Assembly (NCBI GenBank): GCA_023418355.1
Contig: JAEZZU010000211.1
Span: forward strand, 1-18,868
Reading direction: 5' to 3'
DNA from: Pseudomonadota bacterium
GTDB lineage: Bacteria; Pseudomonadota; Gammaproteobacteria; Burkholderiales; Burkholderiaceae_C
Length of the DNA stretch: 18,868 nucleotides
Part shown: positions 7,478 through 14,462 of the stretch, piece after piece
Layout of the letters: each line of letters opens with the position of its first letter
How positions within the stretch are numbered: the first letter of the stretch is position 1
The notes under the pieces: generated by a model
Told to the model about the DNA's origin: nothing
The model's input: only the letters and a program-made list of their open reading frames with translations
The model's database searches: none
Program-made: the position numbers and the translations under genes

Positions 7478-7634
7478 CGTTGTATCCAATTGTTCTGTGA
7501 GATTTCTTCCCGATACGTTTTGAGACAAATTACCCGAAAAACAGCAGTGTTTTGTCTGAGTACACTACCTTTAAAGCTCCTAAAAAGTGAGCAACTTAAA
7601 CGAAAATAAGCTAGTTTTTTTCACAAGGTGCACA

Positions 7635-8255
7635 ATGACGGTTTTACGGAATTCGGTCATGTCTCTGGTACACATGGGCAAGTCAACACACGGGATGAAA
7701 GCTGCTTTTACAGGCCTTGGCATCGCAATGCTGCTGGCCGGTTGTTCGGGTCTCGGGCATAGCCAGAACCCGGAAGCCATGCCCAAGGTGGAAGAGCAGT
7801 TTGGCTCTGCTGCGACGTATTCCCGCATGTTTGAAGCCACCCCCGCACAGACCTGCGAAGCGGCACGCCGGGCGCTGCTCAGCCAGGGCTACGTCATCAA
7901 CAAGGCAGACAAGGAAGTGGTGGAAGGCCAGAAGAGCTTTCAGCCCAAGTCAGACCGCCATGTGCAGATGAACATCCGTGTGACCTGCGTGGTCGAAGGC
8001 AGCGACAACACACTCAGCGTAGGCTTTGTGAGCGCGCTGCAGGATACCTTTGCCCTCAAGATGGCCAGCAATTCCGCCAGCGTCGGCGTGAGCATGCTCG
8101 GCACCGTGTCCGTACCTGTGACCGCCGGGCACGACTCCATGATCAAGATTGGCAGCGAAACCGTCAGCAGCGACAAGTTCTACGACAGCTTCTTTGAGCT
8201 CATGCATCGTTACCTGCTGGTCGACACCGCTGCTGCCAGCACAGGCAGCAAGTAA
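7635..8255 (+). CDS. DUF2242-type lipoprotein
   Basis: Product of 206 residues from ATG 7635, chosen because AAGG (7625-7628) lies six bases upstream. A hydrophobic stretch ends in the lipobox LLAGC with Cys37. This makes the signal long, so the internal ATGs at 7674 (LAGC at residue 24) and 7695 (residue 17) remain possible, though neither has a ribosome site. After the lipidated cysteine, MFEATPAQTCEAARRALLSQGY begins a compact domain matching DUF2242 (pairs of cysteines, a long strand/helix pattern to FFELMHRYLL near the end). No enzymatic motif is visible; probably an envelope protein of unknown role. It stands alone: the next plus-strand gene is 191 bases on. Confidence 0.8.
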   Translation: MTVLRNSVMSLVHMGKSTHGMKAAFTGLGIAMLLAGCSGLGHSQNPEAMPKVEEQFGSAATYSRMFEATPAQTCEAARRALLSQGYVINKADKEVVEGQKSFQPKSDRHVQMNIRVTCVVEGSDNTLSVGFVSALQDTFALKMASNSASVGVSMLGTVSVPVTAGHDSMIKIGSETVSSDKFYDSFFELMHRYLLVDTAAASTGSK

Positions 8256-8269
8256 CACTTCCTTCCAAA

Positions 8270-8285
8270 GGCTGCAGCTGCAGCC
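8270..8285. repeat. Perfect 16-base palindrome after lipoprotein gene
   Basis: GGCTGCAGCTGCAGCC is its own reverse complement. It is flanked by weaker outer pairing AACACT (8254-8259) with AGTGTT (8295-8300) and followed further on by T-rich DNA (8310-8327). It may be a degenerate terminator or protein site. Confidence 0.4.
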
Positions 8286-8308
8286 ACTGAGGTGAGTGTT
8301 TACCGCAG

Positions 8309-8358
8309 ATTTTTCTCCGTTTTTTATAGCTTAAAGCGCAGCATTCTTGAGCTTGCGC
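8309..8358 (+). repeat. Possible truncated copy of the ATAGCT intergenic repeat
   Basis: TTTTTTATAGCTT (8320-8332) is close to the left edge of the repeat at 10414-10474, and a 5-bp inverted repeat GCGCA (8336-8340) / TGCGC (8354-8358) follows. The CCAGCGCT core is absent, so this is tentative. Confidence 0.3.
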
Positions 8359-8446
8359 AGAAAGTTTCTTCTTCGCTGGCATGACACTTTGCGCCCATGC
8401 TGGATGGCACAGCAGCCATACAGCCTGACCACGGAGGAAAACATTC

Positions 8447-8824
8447 ATGCAAGCGTTTCGTATCGTCATGATTGGTGCAGGGGAAACCGGCGCACCATTG
8501 CTTCAGCAACTGCTCCAGTCTGGCTTCGTACAGGTACTGGGCGTGGCCGATCTGAACCTGGAACTGCCAGGCATTGCCCTGGCCCGCGAACACGGCGTGC
8601 CCGTGTCGGACAACTTCATGGACTTTGTGCGTAAAGGCCAGGAGGTGGACATCATCATCGACGTCACCGGCGTCGCCAAGGTGCGCGAACAGCTGCGCCA
8701 GTACATGGTGGAAAGCGGCAATACGCACACGCTCATCATGCATGAGCGGATTGCCCTGCTCATGATGTCGCTGTCCGCAGGCAAGCTGGTGGACGGCAAG
8801 CATGGCACACAGGCCTACGCTTGA
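8447..8824 (+). CDS. Short Rossmann-fold dinucleotide-binding protein
   Basis: Product of 125 residues with a strong GGAGG (8433-8437) nine bases before the ATG. The N-terminus is a classic beta-alpha-beta nucleotide fold: FRIVMIGAGETG (G10, G12, G15), an acidic residue ending strand two (VADLN), then VDIIIDVTGVAKVREQL and a final helix after TLIMHERIALLMMSL. This resembles only the NAD(P)-binding half of Gfo/Idh/MocA or homoserine-dehydrogenase-like proteins; a catalytic or substrate domain is absent. A similar domain is, as I recall, found fused to sensor kinases in some Proteobacteria. It ends normally and shows no frameshift, so it looks like a genuine single-domain protein rather than a fragment. 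Substrate and role are unknown. Confidence 0.75.
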   Translation: MQAFRIVMIGAGETGAPLLQQLLQSGFVQVLGVADLNLELPGIALAREHGVPVSDNFMDFVRKGQEVDIIIDVTGVAKVREQLRQYMVESGNTHTLIMHERIALLMMSLSAGKLVDGKHGTQAYA

Positions 8825-8828
8825 CAAT

Positions 8829-8880
8829 TCATAGCTGCCAGCGCTGACTGCATCTGCGTTAGAGCCATATTTCTTCATAA
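8829..8880 (+). repeat. Intergenic imperfect inverted repeat, copy 1
   Basis: Core ATAGCTGCCAGCGCT (8831-8845), a variable middle, then AGAGCCATA and an A/T-rich end. It aligns with 15291-15346 (ATAGCTACCAGCGCT ... GGAGCCACT) and 10414-10474. The two halves are imperfectly complementary. It fills the gap between the Rossmann-fold gene and the YdgA terminator. Confidence 0.65.
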
Positions 8881-8903
8881 AAAATGGCTACCCATGGGTA
8901 GCC
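8879..8903 (-). terminator. Intrinsic terminator for the YdgA-like gene
   Basis: GGCTACC (8886-8892) and GGTAGCC (8897-8903) form a 7-bp stem with a four-base loop; on the minus strand it is followed by ATTTTTTAT. It lies 31 bases beyond the stop of the minus-strand gene. Confidence 0.8.
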
Positions 8904-8934
8904 CTTGCTGATGGCGGTGCAGCCCTGCAGCTGC

Positions 8935-10296
8935 TTACAGCACGCTGCCAATGCCCAGCAGCTGCTGCAGGGTCTGGGGTTGCTCGTTGAGCTTGAACTC
9001 ACCTTCCGAGAAGCTCAGGGTCGCGCTCACACCGTCTGCACTTTGCTTGAGGATGCCGTTGTCGATCAGCATTTCCAGGCGCTTTTGTACGCCCTCCTCC
9101 ACGGCAGCCTGCAGTTCGTCTTCCTCGACCTCGCTCTCCATCTGCTCCAGCAGTTCGACATAGTCGTTGCGCACACGGCCGTCCATCAGGAGCTTGATCA
9201 GCTTCACAGGCATGGACAGCTTCACCTGCCCGGCCAGGTCCATGGCAGGGTCAAAGGCTTGTGGCTGCTCGCCCACATAGCGCAGGAAAGCAGACAGCGC
9301 CACTGGACCATCGCTGCTGTCCATGCTCAGACGCTGGATCTGCAGCTCGGGCTTGCCTTCCAGCAGCTGGGGCAGGCTTTGAACCAGCTGGTCGACCTGC
9401 TCGTCCGTGCTGCCTGCCGTCTGCATCATGCCCATCCACTGCTCAAACCAGGGCGCATTGATATTGCTGGCCTGCATCTGCAGCAGGATGTTCTTGGTGC
9501 TGAAGCTGGGGCTTTGCAGTTCCTTGACATGCAGCGACATGTCCGAACTCAGCAACTGCTGCTGCAGCTGGTTGTTGCTCTTGAGCTCTACGCCCTCCAC
9601 GCTGAAAGTGGATTCTTCGGCGGCATCGCGCACGCTCAGACGCTCGATCTGCATGGTGCTGGGCCCCACCCAGAAGCTGTAGCCCTGAGGAATGCGGGCA
9701 TCAAATGTCAGCTCCGCACCGGCCATATCCATGCGGCTGCCGTCCTGCTCTTCGGCATGCACTGCTGGCATGCGTGCAAAGCCCTTGGTGGCATCCAGTT
9801 CTGCGGACAGCGTCCACTCCATCTGCAGACCACCCCATGTCAGAGCGGAACCATCTTCAAACGCGGCCTTGAAGCTCGGCGACACCAGGTGGTTGGACGT
9901 CGCGCCGGACCAGTCTGCCAATGCCGTCCACTCCAGCGGTGCGCGCTGCTCCAGTGCCTTCACCAGCGCAGGGTCTGTACCCTCGGGCAACAGGAAACGG
10001 GAAACCACTTTGGCCGCCTTGCCCATGGGCCAGGGACCATGCAGGATGTCATGCTTGGCCGTGATTTCATAGGTGTCATCTTCGGTGGCAATAGACCACA
10101 GCGTCGTGGCCTTGGAGCTGATGATGCCGCGCTCATAGTCCATCACCTGCACGGTAACGCCGCTGCCCTCCGCCCAGGAATCTGCCGTTTGCACGATGGC
10201 TTGCTCAATACGCCCGCCCACGTAATAGCTGGTTGCCAATGCGCCAGCGACAGCCAGCACGCCGACGCTCACTGCGCCAATGGCTAGTTTTTTCAT
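8935..10296 (-). CDS. YdgA-family (DUF945) membrane-anchored protein
   Basis: Product of 453 residues. AGAGG lies six bases before the start. Residues 1-26 hold a basic KK followed by a hydrophobic segment (LAIGAVSVGVLAVAGALATSYYVG) that should act as a signal anchor, with the rest in the periplasm. The following sequence matches the DUF945/YdgA layout: GGRIEQAIVQ after the anchor, DYERGIISSKATT, HDILHGPWPM near residue 90, then a long repeat-like beta-rich region and a helical C-terminus ending LLGIGSVL. There are no catalytic motifs. The family occurs widely in Gammaproteobacteria and Betaproteobacteria with no settled function. It is a single gene with its own terminator; glnS upstream also has one. 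Confidence 0.88.
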   Translation of the reverse strand: MKKLAIGAVSVGVLAVAGALATSYYVGGRIEQAIVQTADSWAEGSGVTVQVMDYERGIISSKATTLWSIATEDDTYEITAKHDILHGPWPMGKAAKVVSRFLLPEGTDPALVKALEQRAPLEWTALADWSGATSNHLVSPSFKAAFEDGSALTWGGLQMEWTLSAELDATKGFARMPAVHAEEQDGSRMDMAGAELTFDARIPQGYSFWVGPSTMQIERLSVRDAAEESTFSVEGVELKSNNQLQQQLLSSDMSLHVKELQSPSFSTKNILLQMQASNINAPWFEQWMGMMQTAGSTDEQVDQLVQSLPQLLEGKPELQIQRLSMDSSDGPVALSAFLRYVGEQPQAFDPAMDLAGQVKLSMPVKLIKLLMDGRVRNDYVELLEQMESEVEEDELQAAVEEGVQKRLEMLIDNGILKQSADGVSATLSFSEGEFKLNEQPQTLQQLLGIGSVL

Positions 10297-10413
10297 GAAT
10301 GCCTCTCAAAATCTGCATGGGCAAGCAAACGGCTTGCGCTGCGAGATTGTAGGGATGGCTGGCGCAGCGCAGTGTAAGTACGCACCAAGTGTTGTTTTAA
10401 CGCTTTGCTTCTT

Positions 10414-10474
10414 GATTTTTTATAGCTGCCGAGGCTTATTTCATGGGCACTAGAAGCCAAAAACTCTATGAATA
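10414..10474 (+). repeat. Intergenic imperfect inverted repeat, copy 2
   Basis: ATAGCTGCC (10422-10430), then GGCTT, GGGC, CTAGAAGCCAAAAA. It shares its left edge and right arm with copies at 8829-8880 and 15291-15346 but lacks the exact CCAGCGCT. It lies between ydgA-like start and glnS terminator, a 257-base gap that holds no gene. Confidence 0.55.
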
Positions 10475-10507
10475 TCACCACCCCATCTGCACGCCGGCTC
10501 AGGCATG

Positions 10508-10532
10508 AAAAAAGGCTGCCGAAGCAGCCTTT
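10508..10532 (-). terminator. Intrinsic terminator of glnS
   Basis: 9-bp stem (10511-10519 with 10524-10532). Read on the minus strand the loop is TTCG, a stable tetraloop, and the stem ends in a run of six T. It begins 21 bases beyond the glnS stop. Confidence 0.92.
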
Positions 10533-10553
10533 GAGCGGATGGGATTCGCTGGA

Positions 10554-12365
10554 TTACTTGCCCCAGGAGTCCTTCAGACCTGTGATCTTGTTGAACACGG
10601 GCTTGTCTGCAGTGTGATCCTTGCGGTCTGCTACAAAGTAGCCAAAGCGCTCGAACTGGAACTTGTCATCAGGCTGTGCAGCCTTGAGCGATGGCTCCAC
10701 ATAGGCCGTCACCACCTTGAGGCTGTCGGGGTTCAACAGGCTCAGATAGTCCTTGCCGCCAGCGTCAGGCTGGGGATCGGTGAACAGTCGGTCATACAGA
10801 CGCACTTCGGCCTGAATGCCGTCCTGCACGCCCACCCAGGTAATCGCGGCCTTGACCTTCACCGAATCCGCGCCGGGCGTGCCGCTCTTGGTGTCAGGCA
10901 CCACGGTGGCCAGCACCTTGGTCACATTGCCATCGGCATCTTTTTCGCAGCCTGTGCACTCGATCACATAGCCACCCTTCAGGCGCACCTTGTTGCCGGG
11001 GAAGAGACGCTTGTAGCCCTTGGGAGGCACTTCGGCAAAGTCCTCGCGCTCAATCCATACTTCGCGGCCCAGTGTGAACTGGCGCTCGGGCACTGTCTCG
11101 CCTTCAGCGTGGTGGGGCAGTGCAGGCAGGCTGCAGTGTTCCACATGCTCTGCCGCGCCAAACACTTCGGCCCAGTTGGTCAGCTCCAGCTTCACGGGGT
11201 CCAGCACCACCATGGCGCGGTGGGCCTTGTTTTCCAGGTCTTCGCGCAGGCAGCCATCCAGCGTGGCGTAGTCAATCCAGCTGTAGTCCTTGGTCACGCC
11301 GATGCGTTCGCAGAAGTTGCGAATCGACTCAGGCGTATAGCCACGGCGGCGCAGGCCCACGATGGTGGGCATGCGAGGGTCATCCCAGCCTGTCAGCGTG
11401 CCGCTGTCCACCAGGTGCTTGAGCTTGCGCTTGGAGGTAACCACATAGGTCAGGTTCAGGCGCGCAAACTCGTACTGGCGGGGCTGTGGCGCAGCGATCA
11501 GGCCACCTTCACGCAGGTGGTCCAGCAGCCAGTCGTAGAAGGGACGCTGGTCTTCGAACTCCAGCGTGCAGATGGAATGGGTGATGTGCTCCAGCGCGTC
11601 CTCGATGGGGTGCGCGAAGGTGTACATGGGGTAGATGCACCACTGGTTTCCGGTGTTGTGGTGCTCGGCATGGCGCACGCGGTAGATCGCAGGGTCACGC
11701 AGATTGATGTTGGGCGAAGCCATGTCAATCTTGGCGCGCAGCACGGCAGCGCCGTCGGCCAGCTTGCCGTCCTTCATGTCCGCAAAGCGCTGCAGGTTCT
11801 CGGCCACGCTGCGGTCGCGGAAGGGGCTGTTCACGCCGGGGCGGGTGAAGTCGCCACGGTTGGCGCGCATGTCTTCGGCAGACTGCTCGTCCACATAGGC
11901 CAAACCTTGTTCGATCAGGTACACGGCGGCGCGGTACATGAAATCGAAATAGTTGCTGGCGTAGTAGAGGTTGCTGTTGCCCTGCGCATCCTTCCAGTCA
12001 AAGCCCAGCCACTGGACGGCATCCTTGATGCTGTCCACATATTCCTGGTCTTCCTTTTCAGGATTGGTGTCGTCAAAGCGCAGGTGGCACACACCGCCGT
12101 AGTCACGCGCCAGACCAAAGTTCAGGCAGATGGACTTGGCGTGGCCCACGTGCAGGTAGCCGTTGGGCTCGGGCGGAAAGCGCGTACGAATCTTGGCTTC
12201 GTCCACTTGGCCTTGCTCATGGTGCTGCGCATCACCAGGCGCACCGCCCCAGCGGCGGCCGGCATGCGTGCCCTTGTCCATGTCGGCTTCAATGATTTGT
12301 CGCAGGAAGTTGGTGGGCTTGACCACTTCCGGTGTGTCGTTGTTGGTGTTGGCGGGTGTGCTCAT
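10554..12365 (-). CDS. glnS: Glutaminyl-tRNA synthetase
   Basis: Class I synthetase charging tRNA-Gln with glutamine in the cytoplasm. Product of 603 residues. PTNFLRQIIEADMDKG opens the protein as in the family; the HIGH signature is PEPNGYLHVGHAKS (HVGH at 72-75) and the KMSKS counterpart is VVTSKRKL. RFDDTNPEKEDQEYVDSI and DDPRMPTIVGLRRRGYTPE are also characteristic, followed by the two beta-barrel anticodon-binding domains. The frame is open upstream to 12482, but family alignment favours ATG 12365; no good Shine-Dalgarno is present. About 22 residues (36-58, WGGAPGDAQHHEQGQVDEAK) are inserted before the RTRFPPEP region compared with E. coli; I recall a similar insert in relatives. It is a single gene with a strong terminator. 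Confidence 0.97.
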   Translation of the reverse strand: MSTPANTNNDTPEVVKPTNFLRQIIEADMDKGTHAGRRWGGAPGDAQHHEQGQVDEAKIRTRFPPEPNGYLHVGHAKSICLNFGLARDYGGVCHLRFDDTNPEKEDQEYVDSIKDAVQWLGFDWKDAQGNSNLYYASNYFDFMYRAAVYLIEQGLAYVDEQSAEDMRANRGDFTRPGVNSPFRDRSVAENLQRFADMKDGKLADGAAVLRAKIDMASPNINLRDPAIYRVRHAEHHNTGNQWCIYPMYTFAHPIEDALEHITHSICTLEFEDQRPFYDWLLDHLREGGLIAAPQPRQYEFARLNLTYVVTSKRKLKHLVDSGTLTGWDDPRMPTIVGLRRRGYTPESIRNFCERIGVTKDYSWIDYATLDGCLREDLENKAHRAMVVLDPVKLELTNWAEVFGAAEHVEHCSLPALPHHAEGETVPERQFTLGREVWIEREDFAEVPPKGYKRLFPGNKVRLKGGYVIECTGCEKDADGNVTKVLATVVPDTKSGTPGADSVKVKAAITWVGVQDGIQAEVRLYDRLFTDPQPDAGGKDYLSLLNPDSLKVVTAYVEPSLKAAQPDDKFQFERFGYFVADRKDHTADKPVFNKITGLKDSWGK

Positions 12366-12557
12366 ATCCCATCGATTGTAGGCCGCCTTGCAAGAGAAAG
12401 CTGGCACTGCGGGTGTTCCATGCCATACCCCTTCTGTCTGCAAGGCATGCCGCGCTGCCCGGCAGCAAACAAAACGACACAAGCCTTTACCGTGGTTTTA
12501 CCTTTGCCCAGACATCCAAACCGTAAGCTGCTGCGTTATGACTGTTATCAGCAGCTC

Positions 12558-12564
12558 GGAAGGA
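12558..12564 (+). promoter_or_regulatory. Ribosome binding site choosing ATG 12574
   Basis: GGAAGGA lies nine bases before ATG 12574. The frame is open upstream (ATG 12538 in frame), but this site and the signal peptide starting at 12574 favour the shorter form. Confidence 0.7.
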
Positions 12565-12573
12565 AAGAATCAC

Positions 12574-12906
12574 ATGCAAGCAGCTCTCATTCACCACCTT
12601 GGCATACGCTGTCTGGCGACTGTGGGCCTGTTCGCGGCACTGGCAGGCACCCAGGCACATGCGGGCAACGTCGGTGTATCGGTCGGGATTTATGTGCCAG
12701 GCGTTCCCGTCTATGTCGCGCCACCCCCTCCGCCTCCTCCACCGCGTGCCGTACACCATATACCTCCACCTTATGCGGTGTACGCACCGCCCCCACGTGG
12801 CTTCTATGGACCTCCTCCTCGCCACCACATTCCCCCGGGGCACTACAAGCATGGCCCCAAGCGCCACGGTCCTGCCCATTACGGACCTCCACCCCGTCGT
12901 CGCTAA
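12574..12906 (+). CDS. Secreted Pro/His-rich protein
   Basis: Product of 110 residues. Residues 1-30 are a signal peptide ending THAHAG-like (cleavage likely after AHA, before GN). The mature part starts with NVGVSVGIYVPGVPVYVAP, then a run of eight prolines and repeated PPP/HH/Y blocks to the end, with about fourteen histidines and a basic tail PPRRR. Small exported proteins of this composition (PXPV-type) are common in Burkholderiales and have no known function. The histidines could bind metal, but this is conjecture. It is transcribed away from glnS; a 208-base divergent gap separates the two. A possible weak terminator follows. Confidence 0.75.
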   Translation: MQAALIHHLGIRCLATVGLFAALAGTQAHAGNVGVSVGIYVPGVPVYVAPPPPPPPPRAVHHIPPPYAVYAPPPRGFYGPPPRHHIPPGHYKHGPKRHGPAHYGPPPRRR

Positions 12907-12925
12907 AAGCAACGGCCATTGCATG

Positions 12926-12957
12926 CAGGAGCCGCATAATCGCGGCTCCTGGTGTTT
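12926..12957 (+). terminator. Possible weak terminator before aroQ
   Basis: A 10-bp perfect GC-rich stem (12926-12935 with 12942-12951) and a six-base loop, followed only by GTGTTTG. Strong stem but poor T run, so it may attenuate rather than stop. Confidence 0.55.
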
Positions 12958-12975
12958 GACTGAAGAGTGTTTGCA

Positions 12976-13422
12976 ATGGCTAAAACCGTATTCGTCCTCA
13001 ACGGCCCTAATCTGAACCTGCTCGGCACACGCGAGCCGGCGGTGTACGGCGCACAGACCCTCGCCGATGTGCAGCAACTGTGCGAACAGACTGCGGCGCG
13101 CCATGGCCTGAGCCTGCGTTTTCACCAGAGCAACCACGAAGGCCAGCTGATTGACTGGATCCATGAGGCTGGACAACTGCATGCCAGAGGCGAACTAGCT
13201 GGTCTGATCTTCAATGCCGGCGCCTATACGCACACCAGCATTGCCCTGATGGATGCCGTCAAGGGCACAGGCGTGCCGCTGCTGGAGCTGCACATCAGCA
13301 ATGTGCATGCACGTGAGGCATTCCGCCACCACTCCTATCTGTCGCCTGTGGCACGTGCCGTGATCTGCGGGCTTGGCGTCGCTGGCTACGGTATTGCCAT
13401 TGATGCGGTAGCGCAGTGGTAA
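12976..13422 (+). CDS. aroQ: Type II 3-dehydroquinate dehydratase
   Basis: Third step of the shikimate pathway: dehydration of 3-dehydroquinate to 3-dehydroshikimate; cytoplasmic, dodecameric in the family. 148 residues, normal. Motifs in order: FVLNGPNLNLLGTRE with lid Arg19, catalytic Tyr24 (PAVYG), QSNHEGQLIDWIHEA, FNAGAYTHTS with Asn80, and ELHISN with catalytic His106, followed by REAFRHHSYLSPVARAVICGLG. ATG 12976 was chosen over an upstream in-frame GTG (12967) because the family starts at MAKTVFVLNGPNL; a weak GAAG lies upstream. An alpha/beta hydrolase gene follows after 16 bases, probably co-transcribed. Confidence 0.97.
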   Translation: MAKTVFVLNGPNLNLLGTREPAVYGAQTLADVQQLCEQTAARHGLSLRFHQSNHEGQLIDWIHEAGQLHARGELAGLIFNAGAYTHTSIALMDAVKGTGVPLLELHISNVHAREAFRHHSYLSPVARAVICGLGVAGYGIAIDAVAQW

Positions 13423-13438
13423 GCGCGGGAGCGATCGA

Positions 13439-14371
13439 GTGAGTGCATCTGCCATGCCATCCGTGCTGCCCTGGGATGACACCCCTGAAGCCATCGCCGC
13501 CATCGCGGCAGGGCAGCAGCAAAGCCGCGAAGTGCTGCACTGGCAGGCCAGCGCCAGCAGACTGGCACATCCCCATGCTGGCGGGCACACCACGGTGCAC
13601 CACTGGACACCAGCACATCCCAATAGTCTGGCACCGCTGGTGCTGTTTCATGGTGGCAGCGGCAGCTGGACGCACTGGGTGCGCAGCATCGGTCCACTGC
13701 TCGAAGCGGGACACGATGTCTGGGCTGTCGATCTGCCGGGCTTTGGTGACTCAGACGTACCGCCCGGCGTGCAGGACGCCGACGGCATGCTGCCCGTACT
13801 GGCTGATCTGCTGCAGACCCTGTTCCCTCTGCAGGCCGTGCGACTGCTTGGATTTTCATTTGGTGGCATGACGGCAGGCATGCTGACGGCCAGCTATCCA
13901 CATCTGGTCAAGCAACTGGTGCTGGTGGGTGCCCCTGGCATGGGCCTGCGCAGCAAGCAGCCGTTTCGCCTCAAAGGCTGGCGCCATCTGGAAGATCCGC
14001 GCGAGCAGCTGCTGCACCACATCTACAACCTGGGCGCATTGATGCTGCAGGACCACAGCCGCATTGATCGCGACACCGTAGCCCTGCATGTGGCCAATGT
14101 GCGCCGTGACCGCCTGCCGCGTCGCCGTATTTCCAGTACTGACATCCTGCTGCGCTCGCTGGCACAGGTGGAATGCCCGGTGGCTGCCATCTACGGCGCT
14201 TGCGATGCGCTCTATCCTGATGATCTGGACACCGTAGAAGCGCTGCTGGCCACCCACACCCGCCACTGGCAAGGCATGCAGCGCATTGCCGGCACTGGCC
14301 ACTGGGTGCAGTACGAGCAGCCTGCAGCCTTTCACGCCGCACTGCTGCCGCTGCTCACCAAGTCCGTCTGA
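13439..14371 (+). CDS. Alpha/beta hydrolase
   Basis: Product of 310 residues. Hallmarks of the fold are the oxyanion loop LFHGGSGSW (residues about 68-76), the nucleophile elbow LGFSFGG with Ser140, the acid in YGACDALYP (Asp256), and the catalytic histidine in AGTGHWVQYE (His288), so the triad is complete. No signal peptide, so cytoplasmic. The GTG start at 13439 has GGGAG (13427-13431) seven bases upstream; ATG 13454 has none. It follows aroQ by 16 bases. Sequence style (HGG, FGDSDVPPG) is like C-C bond hydrolases and haloperoxidase-type esterases, but the substrate cannot be read from the sequence. It shares no obvious pathway with AroQ. Confidence 0.9.
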   Translation: MSASAMPSVLPWDDTPEAIAAIAAGQQQSREVLHWQASASRLAHPHAGGHTTVHHWTPAHPNSLAPLVLFHGGSGSWTHWVRSIGPLLEAGHDVWAVDLPGFGDSDVPPGVQDADGMLPVLADLLQTLFPLQAVRLLGFSFGGMTAGMLTASYPHLVKQLVLVGAPGMGLRSKQPFRLKGWRHLEDPREQLLHHIYNLGALMLQDHSRIDRDTVALHVANVRRDRLPRRRISSTDILLRSLAQVECPVAAIYGACDALYPDDLDTVEALLATHTRHWQGMQRIAGTGHWVQYEQPAAFHAALLPLLTKSV

Positions 14372-14462
14372 ATCACCTCCTGCGCACTGCGCTCATTTTC
14401 AGAACAGTGCGTGCTGTCACACATGGCTAGTGCGGACGCGACAACGCCCTAAGATAGCTGCC

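Larger units (their letters stand above)
7297..7634. other. 338-base gene-free divergent region with inverted repeats
   Basis: Separates the minus-strand META/DUF4377 lipoprotein from the plus-strand DUF2242 lipoprotein, so it should hold both promoters. I could not assign convincing -35/-10 pairs. It contains four inverted repeats: 7339-7353 (6 bp, AGA loop), 7356-7394 (7 bp + 6 bp with a bulge, followed by TTTT), 7432-7477 (9-bp outer and 5-bp inner stem) and 7523-7557 (7-bp arms AGACAAA/TTTGTCT, 21 bases apart). No plausible coding frame is present. Confidence 0.6.

Noticed and set aside
8905..10287. 460-codon open frame on the plus strand opposite the YdgA-like gene
   Set aside because: Shadow frame: Leu/His/Gln-rich without domains; the minus-strand gene has a ribosome site, membrane anchor and family match.
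10539..12959. 806-codon open frame on the plus strand opposite glnS
   Set aside because: It lies antisense to a certain glnS gene, has no recognisable family, and its composition (many Ala, Val, His, Gly) is that of a codon-bias shadow.
14382..14412. Hairpin GCGCACTG/CAGTGCG after the alpha/beta hydrolase as a terminator
   Set aside because: Loop of about 15 bases and no T run; too weak to call.
14454..14462. ATAGCTGCC directly before the dioxygenase ATG as a fifth repeat copy
   Set aside because: Only nine bases match; the rest of the repeat is absent, and a nine-base match in this window can arise by chance.
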